In this document: positions 1 to 9,006 of the stretch, in pieces
How the letters are laid out: every line of letters starts with the position of its first letter
Numbering within the stretch: position 1 is the first letter of the stretch
Assembly (NCBI RefSeq): GCF_963678635.1
Contig: NW_026971614.1
Location: 1-25,965 of the forward strand
Direction: 5' to 3'
Source: Symsagittifera roscoffensis
Lineage: Eukaryota > Xenacoelomorpha > Acoela > Convolutidae
Length of the DNA: 25,965 nucleotides
Made by a program: the position numbers and the translations under genes
The notes under the pieces: model-generated
What the model was told of the DNA's origin: nothing
Database searches by the model: none
The model's input: the letters and a program-made list of their open reading frames with translations, nothing else

Positions 1-441
1 AGCGTAGCTTAACTGTTAGCATCAGTAATCTAATTCTTTAACTTGAGCTGAATTTATACGGTCTTTGAACAAACTTATCCCGATAATTTTAGCCGACAAA
101 ACCATTTTCTAACTGAATGTTCTCTGTTTTTGTTAGTTCCGATAATCTAAACAACAACATTTCAATTAGGTTGAGACCTTATGAGGCTTGATTGGTGTTG
201 ATAACTCTTCCTTGTACAAATACTTGAAAAAATCCAAAATTTTACGATTGCACGCTATTTTTTACAATGCGGCCGAATTTATACACTAGTTTTACAAGAG
301 GATCCCACGTACTGTTACATGTTGCCCTGGAACCTTAACAACAGCTTTTGGGACACTTGAGTAGAATAGCTTTCTGCCTTTTTTTAAGTTGAAAAAACTA
401 GAAGTTTATCATTTACTAGAATGCTAAGCAAGAAATCAGTT

Positions 442-960
442 GTGCTTGACGTGGATGGCTTTCCTTACTAGAAAAACGTCTCTGTGGTTCAAGAATTAAC
501 AATAAAATTTTCAGACTACCGGGATCGACTCAATTTTTTTACCTCCAGTGAATTTCAATATAAAACCAAAGCTCAAACAAAAAGCTTACAACTGGTTAAC
601 AATTCAATTACACGGTCTCCATTGGGAAAACTGTGATTACCTTTGCATGAACCTAAACCAGATACTTCAGAGGTTTGTGTAGAGAAATCTTGGTGCCGTT
701 TTTTACGCTAAAGGAAAAGAAAAGACAGAATTTTTGGCGTAATACTTGGAGCGAAAAGTTGAAAACATAGAAAATTTGGGCTGTCCTCGTGTTGAAAACG
801 TATATTTCCGAAAAGATCTAAGTTGCAATAGACATATACCTCCTTACAACTCCAGGAATCATTTTGCCCTGAAAAAAGCAAGGTGTTTTATGATTGGTTG
901 AAAAATGAACAACAGCGAGAGATCAGCGAAAGTGAACACATACCTATCAGCAAGTTCAAT
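442..960 (+). pseudogene. Possible DEDD/RNase H-fold nuclease-like relic, copy 1
   Basis: A broken reading frame starts with VLDVDGF, which resembles the first acidic motif (D-x-D/E) of a nuclease-like family that I recall from Polinton-like elements and invertebrate genomes. Further on are KGKEKTEF, then NIENLGCP, then a Cys/His stretch beginning CNRH, in the order expected for that family. An in-frame TAG follows the first motif (shared with copy 2), and other stops and shifts interrupt the rest. The family assignment is from memory of sequence patterns, not a search, and the catalytic function is inferred. It sits upstream of the packaging and capsid genes on the same strand. Confidence 0.35.
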
Positions 961-1064
961 GCTTTGTGCGTGAATGACTCCAGAGGGTGATAATTAAACT
1001 TGATTAACAAGAATAGAGCGTATTGATTGTAGCGGCCGAACTGTTTAGAGGAAGGAGCAAATAA

Positions 1065-1343
1065 TTAATTTCCGAAGAAGAGTTGTCCATATTAAAGAGA
1101 TTTTTTCCAGTTATTGATCACTTTGTATACTTCCAGAGAATCAAATTCATCAGAACTGTTAGCCCGCAAGCGAGGAGTATATCTTCCCAAACTAGTCTTA
1201 GTACCCAAACGTCAGCCAGAAATTCAGATAGATCTAAAAGCAGTGAAATACCAGATGAGATTAGGACGATTGTGAAAGACTATACTGTGAAGAAAATAAT
1301 GTACTACAAAAAAACTGTAATATCCCAACAAACTCTACTCTAA
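1065..1343 (+). pseudogene. Unknown Ser/Thr/Arg-rich frame, copy 1
   Basis: Open frame of about 92 codons with no ATG at its start: the first usable codon after the upstream stop is a TTG, so it may be an exon or a truncated gene. The N-terminal part is hydrophobic and basic (LKRFFPVIDH). The middle is rich in Ser, Thr and Gln (SISSQTSLSTQTSARNS), followed by a charged C-terminus (IPDEIRTIVKDYTVKKIM). I recognise no family. The frame stays open in copy 2 with few replacements. It lies between the nuclease-like relic and a small membrane-type ORF, so it may be part of the same element gene set. Confidence 0.35.
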
Positions 1344-1488
1344 AAATGCATGACATAAATGATAGAGACTTCACACGTTATGAAGTTTTGGGCTCTTCAT
1401 AATCTTAATTCACTTTTTTGTGTTTTCACAAGCTTCATTTACAGTGTGAAAATGTCTAACACAGTCTGTAGAATAAACCGTTTCTCAA

Positions 1489-1701
1489 ATGTCCGAAACA
1501 CTACCAGCAGTAGCTGAACCTGACGCAACAATTTCTACAGGTTTTCTTTATAACAAGACAAACAAAGAAACAACATTTAGGAAGTTTTGTAACAATGTAA
1601 CTTTGCCATGGTCTGAAGCAGTTTTTGTTGCGCAAATGGTAGAAACTCTAATTTTACTAAAGTTCTGCCTTCTCAATTTTTCTTTCACTAAATTAAGTTG
1701 A
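1489..1701 (+). CDS. Small ORF with one C-terminal hydrophobic segment, copy 1
   Basis: An ATG-started ORF of 70 codons. The first half is polar. The conserved-looking core reads NNVTLPWSEAVFVAQMVETL and leads into a hydrophobic stretch at roughly residues 45-66, which could form a single membrane-spanning helix near the C-terminus. I recall small Polinton ORFs of this general type next to the ATPase gene, but cannot confirm a family without a search. It lies about 70 bp upstream of the packaging ATPase relic on the same strand. Unlike every recognisable neighbour it has no stop or frameshift. It may be a minor virion or membrane protein; the role is inference. Confidence 0.5.
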   Translation: MSETLPAVAEPDATISTGFLYNKTNKETTFRKFCNNVTLPWSEAVFVAQMVETLILLKFCLLNFSFTKLS

Positions 1702-1770
1702 GAAATTGAGTTTCACTAATTTATAGATTTCATCAGTCTTGGTTAATAAGGTACTACCAAACCCAAGGAT

Positions 1771-2140
1771 ATGAATAAGGTGATTGATACTTCGACTAGA
1801 TTTTTCATCGCGATAATGGGACCCTCAGGAACCGGGAAAATTGAGTTAATGTTAAAACTTTTGAAGGGAAAACCTTTTAACCCTAAAATTGGAACCGTTC
1901 TACATATTTACAATAAAATGCAACCTGCATTCTCAGAAAAATTGTCTTCTCGCGAAGTTATTGTGAAGTTCATGAAATTCAACGGACTCGAAACTTAGAA
2001 AATGTTCTTATGGTTTTCGATGATTAATGTGAAGACATCTATACTGAAAACGAATTTGTAAGGTTAACGACATTGGGTAGAAATAGAGGGATAGCTGTAA
2101 TTTTTGTTAAGCATAACAGAAAATGGGAAAATTACCAAGA
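1771..2140 (+). pseudogene. Polinton packaging ATPase (FtsK/HerA type) relic, copy 1
   Basis: The N-terminal half of a genome-packaging ATPase of the FtsK/HerA superfamily, which in Polintons and related viruses pumps DNA into capsids. An ATG-started frame contains a Walker A loop, GPSGTGK, followed by Ile where Ser/Thr is normal. Downstream are KMQPAFSEKLSSREV and, in another frame, a Walker B-like MVFDD followed at once by TAA. The RNRGIAVIFVKHN stretch matches the segment after Walker B in this family. The C-terminal third is absent and integrase sequence follows directly. The in-frame TAG at 1996, the frame change after it and the TAA at 2025 all recur in copy 2. Non-functional. Confidence 0.8.
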
Positions 2141-3047
2141 TTGAAAAAAAATTGTTGAAAACTAAGAAGAGTGACAAAGCTCCCGCGTTATTTGGTAGTG
2201 TGAATAATTTGATAAAATCAACCAATTTGTTGCGACAAAAAGTTAAACGGTTCCTTCACACTGAACCTGCCCACACAAAATATTGAACTGTTATCCGAAA
2301 AACGCCGCGACTCAAGGTCATAGTTTACGATATCGATGAAATCTGGTCCTTAGATCTGGCCTATGTTGATAAACTTGCCAAGTACAATCATGATGCTAAG
2401 TATCTGCTTGTTGCGGTTGGCTGCATGTCCCGATATCTCAGGGTGCAAGACTTGAAATCAAAGTATGCTACTACAACAGCAGAAGCGTTCAAACTAATGA
2501 TAACGACAAAATAACCGAAAAAAGTATGGGTGGCAAGGGCACAGAGTTTAAAGGGTCTTTCGAGGCATTATGTAAAAAGAAAGGCATGAAAACATATAGC
2601 ACAGAGAAAAAGTCCGCATTCGCTGAGAGGAATATCTTTTCCTTGAAAAATCTGATTCATAAATACTTAGAGGATAAATGAACATACTCATATATCGACA
2701 AATTGCAAGATTTTCTCAATGCAGTTTTTTCGAGAACAAACCGTGTCACAAGTCTTGCACCAAACAAATTAACTGAAAAAGATGTTCCTCGCCTGTTTCA
2801 GTAATAGCAGAACAGTCATTGATAATAGTTCGATAACCAAAGCTTTATGTTGGTGATTGTGTTGGACTCGCCAAAGTAGACATACTTTTTCGCAAGGGTT
2901 ACAATCACTCATTCACCGATGAAGTGTTTGAAGTTTTTGACATAACAACACAAAATACTCTATTTGACTGATACTAACAGAGAACCGATCGAGGGAAACT
3001 TTTACGATTCTGAACTAGTTCGCGTTCTGGAGAAGGAGAAATCATAA
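2128..3047 (+). pseudogene. Polinton retroviral-type DDE integrase relic, copy 1
   Basis: Three parts of a Polinton integrase are recognisable. An N-terminal domain ends near LHTEPAHTKY (about 2280). The rve catalytic core carries LDLAYVDKLAKYN, then GTEFKG, then KKSAFAERN, supplying the D, D and E residues that bind the metal ions for strand transfer. A C-terminal SH3/chromo-like piece contains KGYNHSF and EPIEG, and the frame ends at the TAA at 3045. Lesions: TAA at 2512 just before the second Asp motif (shared with copy 2); loss of one base inside that motif (copy 1 only); TGA at 2679 where copy 2 has an Arg codon (copy 1 only). Integrases of this type insert Polintons with short target duplications. 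Confidence 0.88.
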
Positions 3048-3053
3048 GCAATC

Positions 3054-3976
3054 ATGACTGAGGGCACTTCCAGCCTTTTCACCCATAGTGTCCCCCTTTC
3101 CTCACAATTACCCTAGATTCATCTGCATCAATGAACGTTTTTAAAGAAAACACTCTGGCCAATTTCAAAAATCGCCTGAATGAAGAAATGAAAATGCAAG
3201 GTGAATGGAGACTAGCACCTACAGAAAATACCTTCCCTACTCGGATGAACAACATTGTGTACTATAAAAAGACCGGGTTATAGCATTGTGACAACTGACA
3301 ACAATGTGTACTATAAAAAGACCGGGTTATAGCAAGCATGAAAGTTGAGAAAGATAAGATCTCCAGGCCTTACCTTATAGAAACAGCAAATCTAACAAAA
3401 GAAGAAAATACGAGCCTTGAACAAATATTGGATTAGATTCGTCTGAAGACAGAAATAGAGAAATTGGATTAAGTTTTAGATCCCATTATCAAACATCTTT
3501 CATTATGGCTGCATTGTTGGGAAGGTGTAACTTTCTCAAGCTCGCAAATTCCTATTCTATGTGGATTCAAAGGCGTCAGAGATGGAACTGGTTTTCATAT
3601 TGGTTACAAACAAGGAAGCTCGAAACATAGCACATTCACTACCTAAGTTCTTTTTGCTGACTATCCCGTTGATGTATGTGCTGGTACTCAGCTTATGTTT
3701 ATTGACCCGAACATAATTCATTATCAAATATTCGGAGACACAAAAGCACCCTTTTTACGGGTATTTGCTACAAATCGTCGAGTGAAGGACGGTTAAGCAT
3801 GTACAATTGAACCGAATCATCGTAAAATGTTTAGTAATTTGAACTTTAAAAAGCTTTTGGTCAACAATATTCCTAATATTTCTGTGAGCTTACCTACAGA
3901 AACTAGAGGGCTTGTTCCTTTCGCTGAAGGGGTAACAGTTGTTCTAATTTTGATATTTCAAAAGTTTAACAATTGA
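3054..3976 (+). pseudogene. Polinton minor capsid (penton-like) protein relic, copy 1
   Basis: The N-terminal part starts near ATG 3054 and contains MNVFKENTLANF and QGEWRLAPTE, the typical opening of a Polinton virion protein. After a tandem duplication the frame resumes with KVEKDKISRPYLIE. Near the C-terminus are NLNFKKLLVNN and GLVPFAEG, matching the end of the single-jelly-roll, penton-like minor capsid family. In a Polinton virion this protein would occupy the icosahedral vertices. The frame has TAG or TAA codons near 3433, 3467, 3643 and 3794, all at the same places in copy 2. The final stop overlaps the start region of the next gene. Family call from memory of motifs. Confidence 0.68.
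3256..3336 (+). repeat. 49-bp tandem duplication inside the minor capsid relic, copy 1
   Basis: The stretch tgtgtactataaaaagacc and its continuation to tatagca occurs at 3256 and again at 3305, an offset of 49 bp, with about 30 identical bases. Because 49 is not a multiple of three, the duplication shifts the frame, and the repeated block also carries a TAG. It is a disabling lesion. The same structure is at about 13493-13564 in copy 2, with the two units slightly diverged there. Confidence 0.85.
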
Positions 3977-3981
3977 TCAAA

Positions 3982-4324
3982 ATGGATTCATATCACCACA
4001 ACCAGGCAAACCTACCACATTTCTGGGGGCATTATAGACAACGAGGCAATGGTTTCGGTGCATTAGCCTTAGGAATAGGAAGAGTGGCACTTCATTTGGC
4101 TCGAAAATTGGTGATACCGGCAGTTAAAAAGATCGGAACTTCAGGCAGCTCCAGAAATGATAGAAGTTGCAACAAAAAGAAAAAACACTAAGCCGGCAAT
4201 CAAAAGCACCGTCCGAAAAACTATCATAAAGCAAGTAGGAGGAGGAAGTAGATCTCAAATAATGTCATCCGAAAATAACAACGGCGTGAAACGAAAAGCG
4301 AGACGCGTCATTTCCGAAAAGTGA
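3982..4324 (+). pseudogene. Small basic virion core-like protein relic, copy 1
   Basis: ATG at 3982, just after the stop of the minor capsid frame. The first part (to about residue 50) contains GFGALALGIGRVALHLARK, a glycine-rich amphipathic segment that I recognise from small Polinton proteins encoded between the capsid genes. The ATG frame stops at 4189. A second frame starting near 4146 carries a lysine/arginine-rich C-terminal part with KQVGGG and VKRKARRVISEK and stops at 4324, so a small indel splits the gene. The composition suggests a DNA-condensing core protein or capsid-cementing peptide comparable in role to adenovirus pX. That role is inference. Confidence 0.6.
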
Positions 4325-4346
4325 ACTGCACAAAGAAGTCGCTCCG

Positions 4347-5150
4347 ATGCATTTACAAGGATTAAAAAAGATTTCTAATTTCATCCCGAGTGGAGCAACT
4401 CACAGCTCGTTGGACTTTTTTTTGGAAAAAAACCGCCCTTAATTTTGCAATAATTTTGACTTAATTGCATTTAACCAAAAAATTGGACCTTCCTACTCTT
4501 CTGATGGTCCCACACTCGTGTTTGAAGTACTCGGCGACAGAAATATTATCATCGACTATCAACGTACTCGTTTGGGAATAGTTGCACGAATTGTTAGAAG
4601 CAATTAAACCTTGCTTCAAACGCATGCTACAGAGGCGACAAACAGAGATTCGCCGTAATTTGTTAATAATCCTTTATCTTCAATTTTTTCTGAGTGTATA
4701 CTGTCTCTGAATGGTGAGAAAGTATCAACTACCAACGCTACTTTTGGCCACCAGCTATTGACGGCAATGGAAGGAGAGCTGAGGATGTTAGAGAGCGTGA
4801 AGGGCTCCTTGCGGCCTCGAAAGAGCTGAGGCTATATGGTGAAATGGCTCGCGACTACTTGTCGTGTGACAAGCACTCAATTAGCGGTCTGACAATTAGA
4901 TTGTCTCTAAGACGTTCTCCTAACAATTTCGTTGACTTATCTGAAGATGCAGCTAAAGACTTAAAGGTTCAATTAGTCGAAGCTATTTTCTATTTGAGAA
5001 AGATGATTGTGACTGACTATGTTCTCTCATCAATAGAAAAAACTTGGTTGAAGAACCCGGCCATTTTCATTTACATCGAAATAGTACCAAAAACGTTTCT
5101 CTTACCTGAGTTGTATTTCACAGCTATTTTCATTTTTTCCATCAGTGGAC
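4347..5150 (+). pseudogene. Polinton double-jelly-roll major capsid protein relic, copy 1
   Basis: The first part, from ATG 4347, contains TLVFEVLGDRN, then RTRLGIVARI, and FVNNPLSSIFSEC, matching the first jelly roll of Polinton major capsid proteins. From 4844 a long open frame carries SCDKHSISGLT, RRSPNNFVDLSEDAAKD and RKMIVTDYVLSSIEK, the highly conserved middle of the family. In virions this protein forms the trimeric capsomers. Lesions: shared TAA codons (after the RP near 4439 and after DSP near 4658), a copy 1-only stop after VRSN (about 4605), a 97-bp deletion at 4750 and a 70-bp deletion near 5108. The C-terminal part is missing or unrecognisable in both copies. Confidence 0.85.
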
Positions 5151-5167
5151 CAGACAATTGGTACTTG

Positions 5168-5520
5168 GAGCAACCCAAAATTAAATATTTGAATGTAGAG
5201 AAAAGGCAAGGGACGACGAAGGCGTTTGAGTTCATCTTGTTTAGTAAATCGGTATACTCTTTTGTGAGTTCGACCAGCACATGATAAAGTTTTTCGTTGT
5301 CAATCGAATGATTGCAAAAATACAGTTTGTTCGAATCGGAGAATACCGCAAAATTTGCATTTAAAGCGAAGCCAGAGATGTTGGTTTCATGATAAATTTG
5401 TAATTTTTAAGTAGGGTATTGTAACTTTAGGGTAACTTTGTAAGTAAGTAAGGTATTGTAACTTCAGGGGATTGCTCATACATTGCTTCAATCATTGCTT
5501 GGTTTTTTCAGTTAGTTAAC
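5168..5520. other. 353-bp segment present only in copy 1
   Basis: Flanked by gag at 5168 and gag at 5521. Copy 2 goes directly from ttggag to ctattaaag at the equivalent point, so copy 2 has probably lost it through a 3-bp microhomology. The segment holds no recognised gene. It includes a short internal repetition of gtattgtaactt near 5417 and 5453. A weak minus-strand frame across 5071-5280 is noted under findings. Confidence 0.7.
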
Positions 5521-5532
5521 GAGTTATTAAAG

Positions 5533-5995
5533 TTACACAACTCGACAGTTATCATCGTTTTCACTTTCCGATTCCTTGTCCGAGCATGAAGATTTATTAG
5601 ATTTGTTTCGTTTTTTTCTAAGTTTTTCAGTCACATCGCAATTTTTCTCTTTTGTCAATTATTGATTTTTGTGTATTTTTCCGCCAAGGAATTTAGGCTC
5701 GACTACACCAGTTGACAAAGTTGTCTATTGTCGATAGGTGAGAGTTTCCTTTTTCGACTTTTTTGTATAGTTTGATAGCTACATAAGTACCGGTCTGTGC
5801 GAATGTTTTTGCACCGACTCTAATTAAACGTTTACCATTCGAAGAAATTTCCCAAAAATTATCCAAATAGTCATAATCCGTTTCAAGTGAAGCGTACATG
5901 ATAAATGATAAAGCGAAAGCTAATTGCAAGTGTTTATTTGATGTCAGCTTGTTTAGCTGATGAGCTAATTTTTGTTCTGAAACCTTTCCCGGGAT
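5533..5995 (-). pseudogene. Unknown minus-strand gene converging on the capsid gene, copy 1
   Basis: On the minus strand an open frame reads from about 6001 to 5693. Its middle includes LETDYDYLDNFWEISSNGK and AQTGTYVAIKLYKKVEKG, with composition typical of real protein. Further along, in another frame, is a tail rich in Lys/Arg followed by acidic residues (KLRKKRNKS, then SDKESESENDDN) ending at 5533. The break between them may be a frameshift or a short intron. The apparent N-terminus (to about 5988) runs into the terminal repeat of the palindromic element, so the true start is lost. I recognise no family. Convergent gene sets are normal in Polintons. Confidence 0.4.
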
Positions 5996-6677
5996 GACCA
6001 AAAATACTAGTCATACAATTTCCATATATGGAAAAATGCTAGTCATACACTTTCCATAAAATTCCATACGTACAGAAAATTGCATGAAAGGTCTATGATT
6101 AGTGTTTTTTTATAAATAGAAATTGTATGACTAGCATTTATCCATAAACCAAAAATATGGATTTTGTACATTTTAATTTCTCAAAAATGTTTGGTTGTGT
6201 TCGTCACCGAACACAAATGACATAAACCTTGATAACTCAAACGTAGTAACCAACGGTTTTGCCATCTCGCATTAAAAATGCATTGGAAACTGCCTGAAAT
6301 GAGTTACTTCTGTATCAGACAAATAATATAACGAAAGTAATAATTTTTAAATTTTGGCAAAAATTTTCAAAGTTGATTATTTCTAAAATATGAATTTTTA
6401 AATTACCAGACATTGATCAAGGCATAGAAAAACATGTCATAAAAAAGAAAGAGGAGTCTTAAGCGTCTTTGAAAAACGTTATGAAGAGAAAAGGAAAACA
6501 AATCCAATATTAGTATATCCAGGACTACGTTATACACACAAAAAATTAAATTTTGCAAACAAAATTTTTTTTTCAAAAATTGTTTGTTTGAATACGAAAA
6601 TCAATTTGCGGTTGAAAAAAAAACACAAAAATTTTTTAGAGGCAATTTCAAAAATACTGGTCGTCGCCATCAAAAAA

Positions 6678-6719
6678 TGCTAGTCATACAATTTCCATAT
6701 AAGGAATTGTATGACAAGT
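6678..6719. repeat. Near-perfect palindrome inside the TIR element
   Basis: The left arm gctagtcatacaatttccat is followed by an arm reading aaggaattgtatgacaagt, a near reverse complement. The unit could fold as a hairpin of nearly 20 pairs. The same unit, diverged, is at 6841-6885 and in pieces at 6006-6136 and 6988-7056. Confidence 0.75.
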
Positions 6720-6840
6720 GTTTTTTTTTCAAAAAACAAAAATAAAAAAAAGTCAAAGTTTTCAATCGTAGCAGCCCAAAAAACGTTTAAATGTTTTGCC
6801 AGCAGTTGAATTGAGTGTTCAAAGCTTTTTTTCACAAAAT

Positions 6841-6885
6841 TTCTAATCATACAATTTCCATTTATGGAAATTATATGGTTAGCAT
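6841..6885. repeat. Second near-perfect palindrome inside the TIR element
   Basis: ctaatcatacaatttcca, a short centre, then tggaaattatatggttag: the same palindromic unit as at 6678-6719 with a few substitutions, able to form a long hairpin. Confidence 0.75.
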
Positions 6886-7068
6886 TTTTTTTCCTTTTTT
6901 TATGAAGAGATACCAATTTCGATACCAAAACAACTATAAAATACATTTGAAATTCGTTTAAACTCATTTTGCAAAAATGTATGAAATTTGTTTGACTAGC
7001 ACTTTTCCATAGACTAAATGTATTAAATTGTTTGATTAGCATTTTCGGTCTATGGAGGTCAACCCGGG

Positions 7069-8679
7069 TTTCTAAATTGGAACCCAGGCTTTTTTCAAGT
7101 TAGCAACTTGTCTAACCGAATCAATGAATTGTCTGACAGCTTGATTCACTATCAATTAAAACTCAACGACTGATCATGCTCATTTGCCGCTCTTGCTTTA
7201 CTTGAATCAGATTATTAGCTCGGGAACGGCCAGGACCTACACTGTTTGAAAATTCAAATATTTTTGCCTTTATCTTTTGCATACTTATTTTAGAATTTGC
7301 TGGACAGAGTGCTATCTTAACTGCCGTTTGAAACGCATGTTGATTAAGTTGAGTTCATGGTTTCATTTAAAAACAAGTATTATTTCATGATAGTGCTTAT
7401 GATTACACTTGTGAGAACAAGCGTCATGTAGCCGGAACTAGACGTTTTCTCATAAAAAAAACGTTTTCTTACACCTTCTTTTGTCACTTCTTCTCTTCTC
7501 TTTTTTTCTCCTAGCCGGGGTCCGAGATCAAGCCGGATTTTGTTTTTTTTTCAGTATCAATAAGAAAAATCGAATTATCGGAAATTTCACGATAATGAGC
7601 GCGCGATATGTTGCGTTTACATAACACGAGTAATCGGCGGATTACTGCATCTCAAATTGAATTGAAGATAAATGTTTGGTGCTATTATTAGAATACGAGA
7701 CTCTAAATACATCCCTTTGAAGTTTACTTTAGATTGAGAGGGGATACATTTAAAAAAAAAAAGGAAAAAACGTTTAAAGAATTTTTAAATTGGCCTTAAA
7801 GTGAAGTAGAAACATTGAGAGCTTTGCCGTCATTTACGAGCAGTCTTGTTTTCCCTTTTTTGAATTGATTGATTGTGCTTTTATCACGATGACGTTCCTG
7901 CTATGCTGCCATTCCTGCTTTTTTGTGGAAGTATTGTTTGATCTAATTAAGTCGTTTTTCATTTGCTTGGCGAAAACAAAACGCCATCAGTTTCTTCAGT
8001 CAAGTTACTTCACTGAACATGTCTCTTTTTAACAACAAAATTGATCAAAGATCAATTCATCAACCATATCAGTAATTGTTTCAAAGTGATCACAGGTTTG
8101 TAGAACGAATAAACAAAGTGTTTTTATTCTTTTGATAACTCTGAGTATTAAAATCTCAAATTTTGCTCACAGCATTGGTTAAAATTGTTACAAAAAACGT
8201 TTTTTTTTGTTAAAAAAATTGTTTTACTGATACCAAAGAATTTGACAAAATGGCGTGCTTATAAATAATTTTTATCATTTTATTCGTAATGTTTTTTTGA
8301 TGACTTTCGAACTTCTATATTTTTAATTTGAAAAAATAACATGTTCAAAAAATCAACAGAAGAATGTACCTATTCACCCTTTTACTGATAAATCCATTGT
8401 TGATCTCATAACTGTGCGGATAAAAACAAAACACTGATCAGATGTACGCTTAACTGTCAGTTTCTCTAGACAAAACAAATTGTTTCATAGAATTTTGTAA
8501 AATTGGGTATGAGCTTATGAGAGAATTGGTAACTTTTATTACAAATTAAGGACTATTGATATATTTAGAATCATATTTACATATATATATTTAAATTTAT
8601 ATAAAAATTGAATTTTAGTTCAGTTGTTTGTAGTTTTTGACCGAAATGATTTTTGAATTCAAGAGCTAGGAACTTTTGG
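7069..8679. other. Gene-free AT-rich stretch
   Basis: No open frame with a recognisable product on either strand. The stretch has many homopolymer A/T runs, a pyrimidine-rich tract (about 7467-7515) and an AT dinucleotide patch near 8580-8590. I see nothing else I can support. Confidence 0.6.
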
Positions 8680-9006
8680 TACAACTCCTCGCAACAAAAA
8701 CAACTCGCAAAGTATAAGGAAAGCGACGACTCGCAAGTTTTAGAAGCTAATTGAAAACATTATATTCTTGGCTTCAAGTCGCCGGTAAGCGTGCTTTGCG
8801 CGCGTCGCTGCTTTGTGGCAATAACCGGCTCTAAATTTCCTATAAAATCTTCCCCTTTGTTGGCAAGGTCGCAATACGTTGGCGTGGCTGCGGCGGTGAG
8901 TTTATTGCGAGTTGTCTTTTAATGCGAGTAGTCTTTTGTTGGGAGTTGCCTTTTAACTCGAGTTGTCTTTTGTTGCGAGTTGTATGTTGTTGCGAGCTGT
9001 CTCATT
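8680..9006. repeat. 17-bp minisatellite with an inverted left arm
   Basis: From 8904 to 9005 there are about six imperfect units of 16-18 bp based on tgcgagttgtcttttgt. At 8686-8740 the reverse complement of the same motif occurs (tcgcaacaaaaacaactcgc), so the array faces an inverted partial copy across about 160 bp. The centre is GC-richer than its surroundings (gccggtaagcgtgctttgcg near 8781). This could be the two ends of a small non-autonomous element or a foldback. No gene seen. Confidence 0.65.

Larger units (their letters stand above)
1..5905 (+). repeat. Copy 1 of a duplicated decayed Polinton/Maverick segment
   Basis: This block aligns almost base for base with 9567-15942 in the same orientation. 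The left end is cut by the window edge. The right end of similarity is at about 5905, just after a shared acatgataaa. Relative to copy 2 it lacks about 660 bp near base 55, 97 bp near 4750 and about 70 bp near 5108, and it has about 353 bp (5168-5520) that copy 2 lacks. The genes inside are listed separately. All carry stops or frameshifts, so this is a dead mobile-element relic. The first 440 bases hold no gene I recognise. Confidence 0.93.
5988..7068. mobile_element. Palindrome-rich terminal-inverted-repeat element (MITE-like)
   Basis: The left end reads cccgggatgacc, then aaaaatactagtcatacaa. The right end, read on the minus strand, starts cccgggttgacc and, after an extra 10-11 bp, continues gaaaatgctaatcaaacaa. 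This gives imperfect inverted termini of about 35 bp. Inside, the sequence around ctagtcatacaatttcc recurs at 6006, 6038, 6678 and 6841, and its reverse complement recurs at 6120, 6700, 6862, 6988 and 7022, several pairs forming near-perfect palindromes. No protein gene is visible, and the minus-strand frame across it is a low-complexity artefact. It lies directly beyond the end of duplicate copy 1. No clear target-site duplication was found. Confidence 0.6.

Noticed and set aside
5071-5280. Minus-strand 69-codon ORF opposite the capsid relic
   Set aside because: Mostly antisense to the capsid frame. The SGPLMEKMKIAV part is shared with copy 2 but is too short to call a gene, so I kept it only as a remark in the findings.
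6680-7042. 120-codon minus-strand ORF
   Set aside because: It lies entirely in the palindromic element, is rich in Phe/Lys runs from A/T tracts, and has no recognisable domain.
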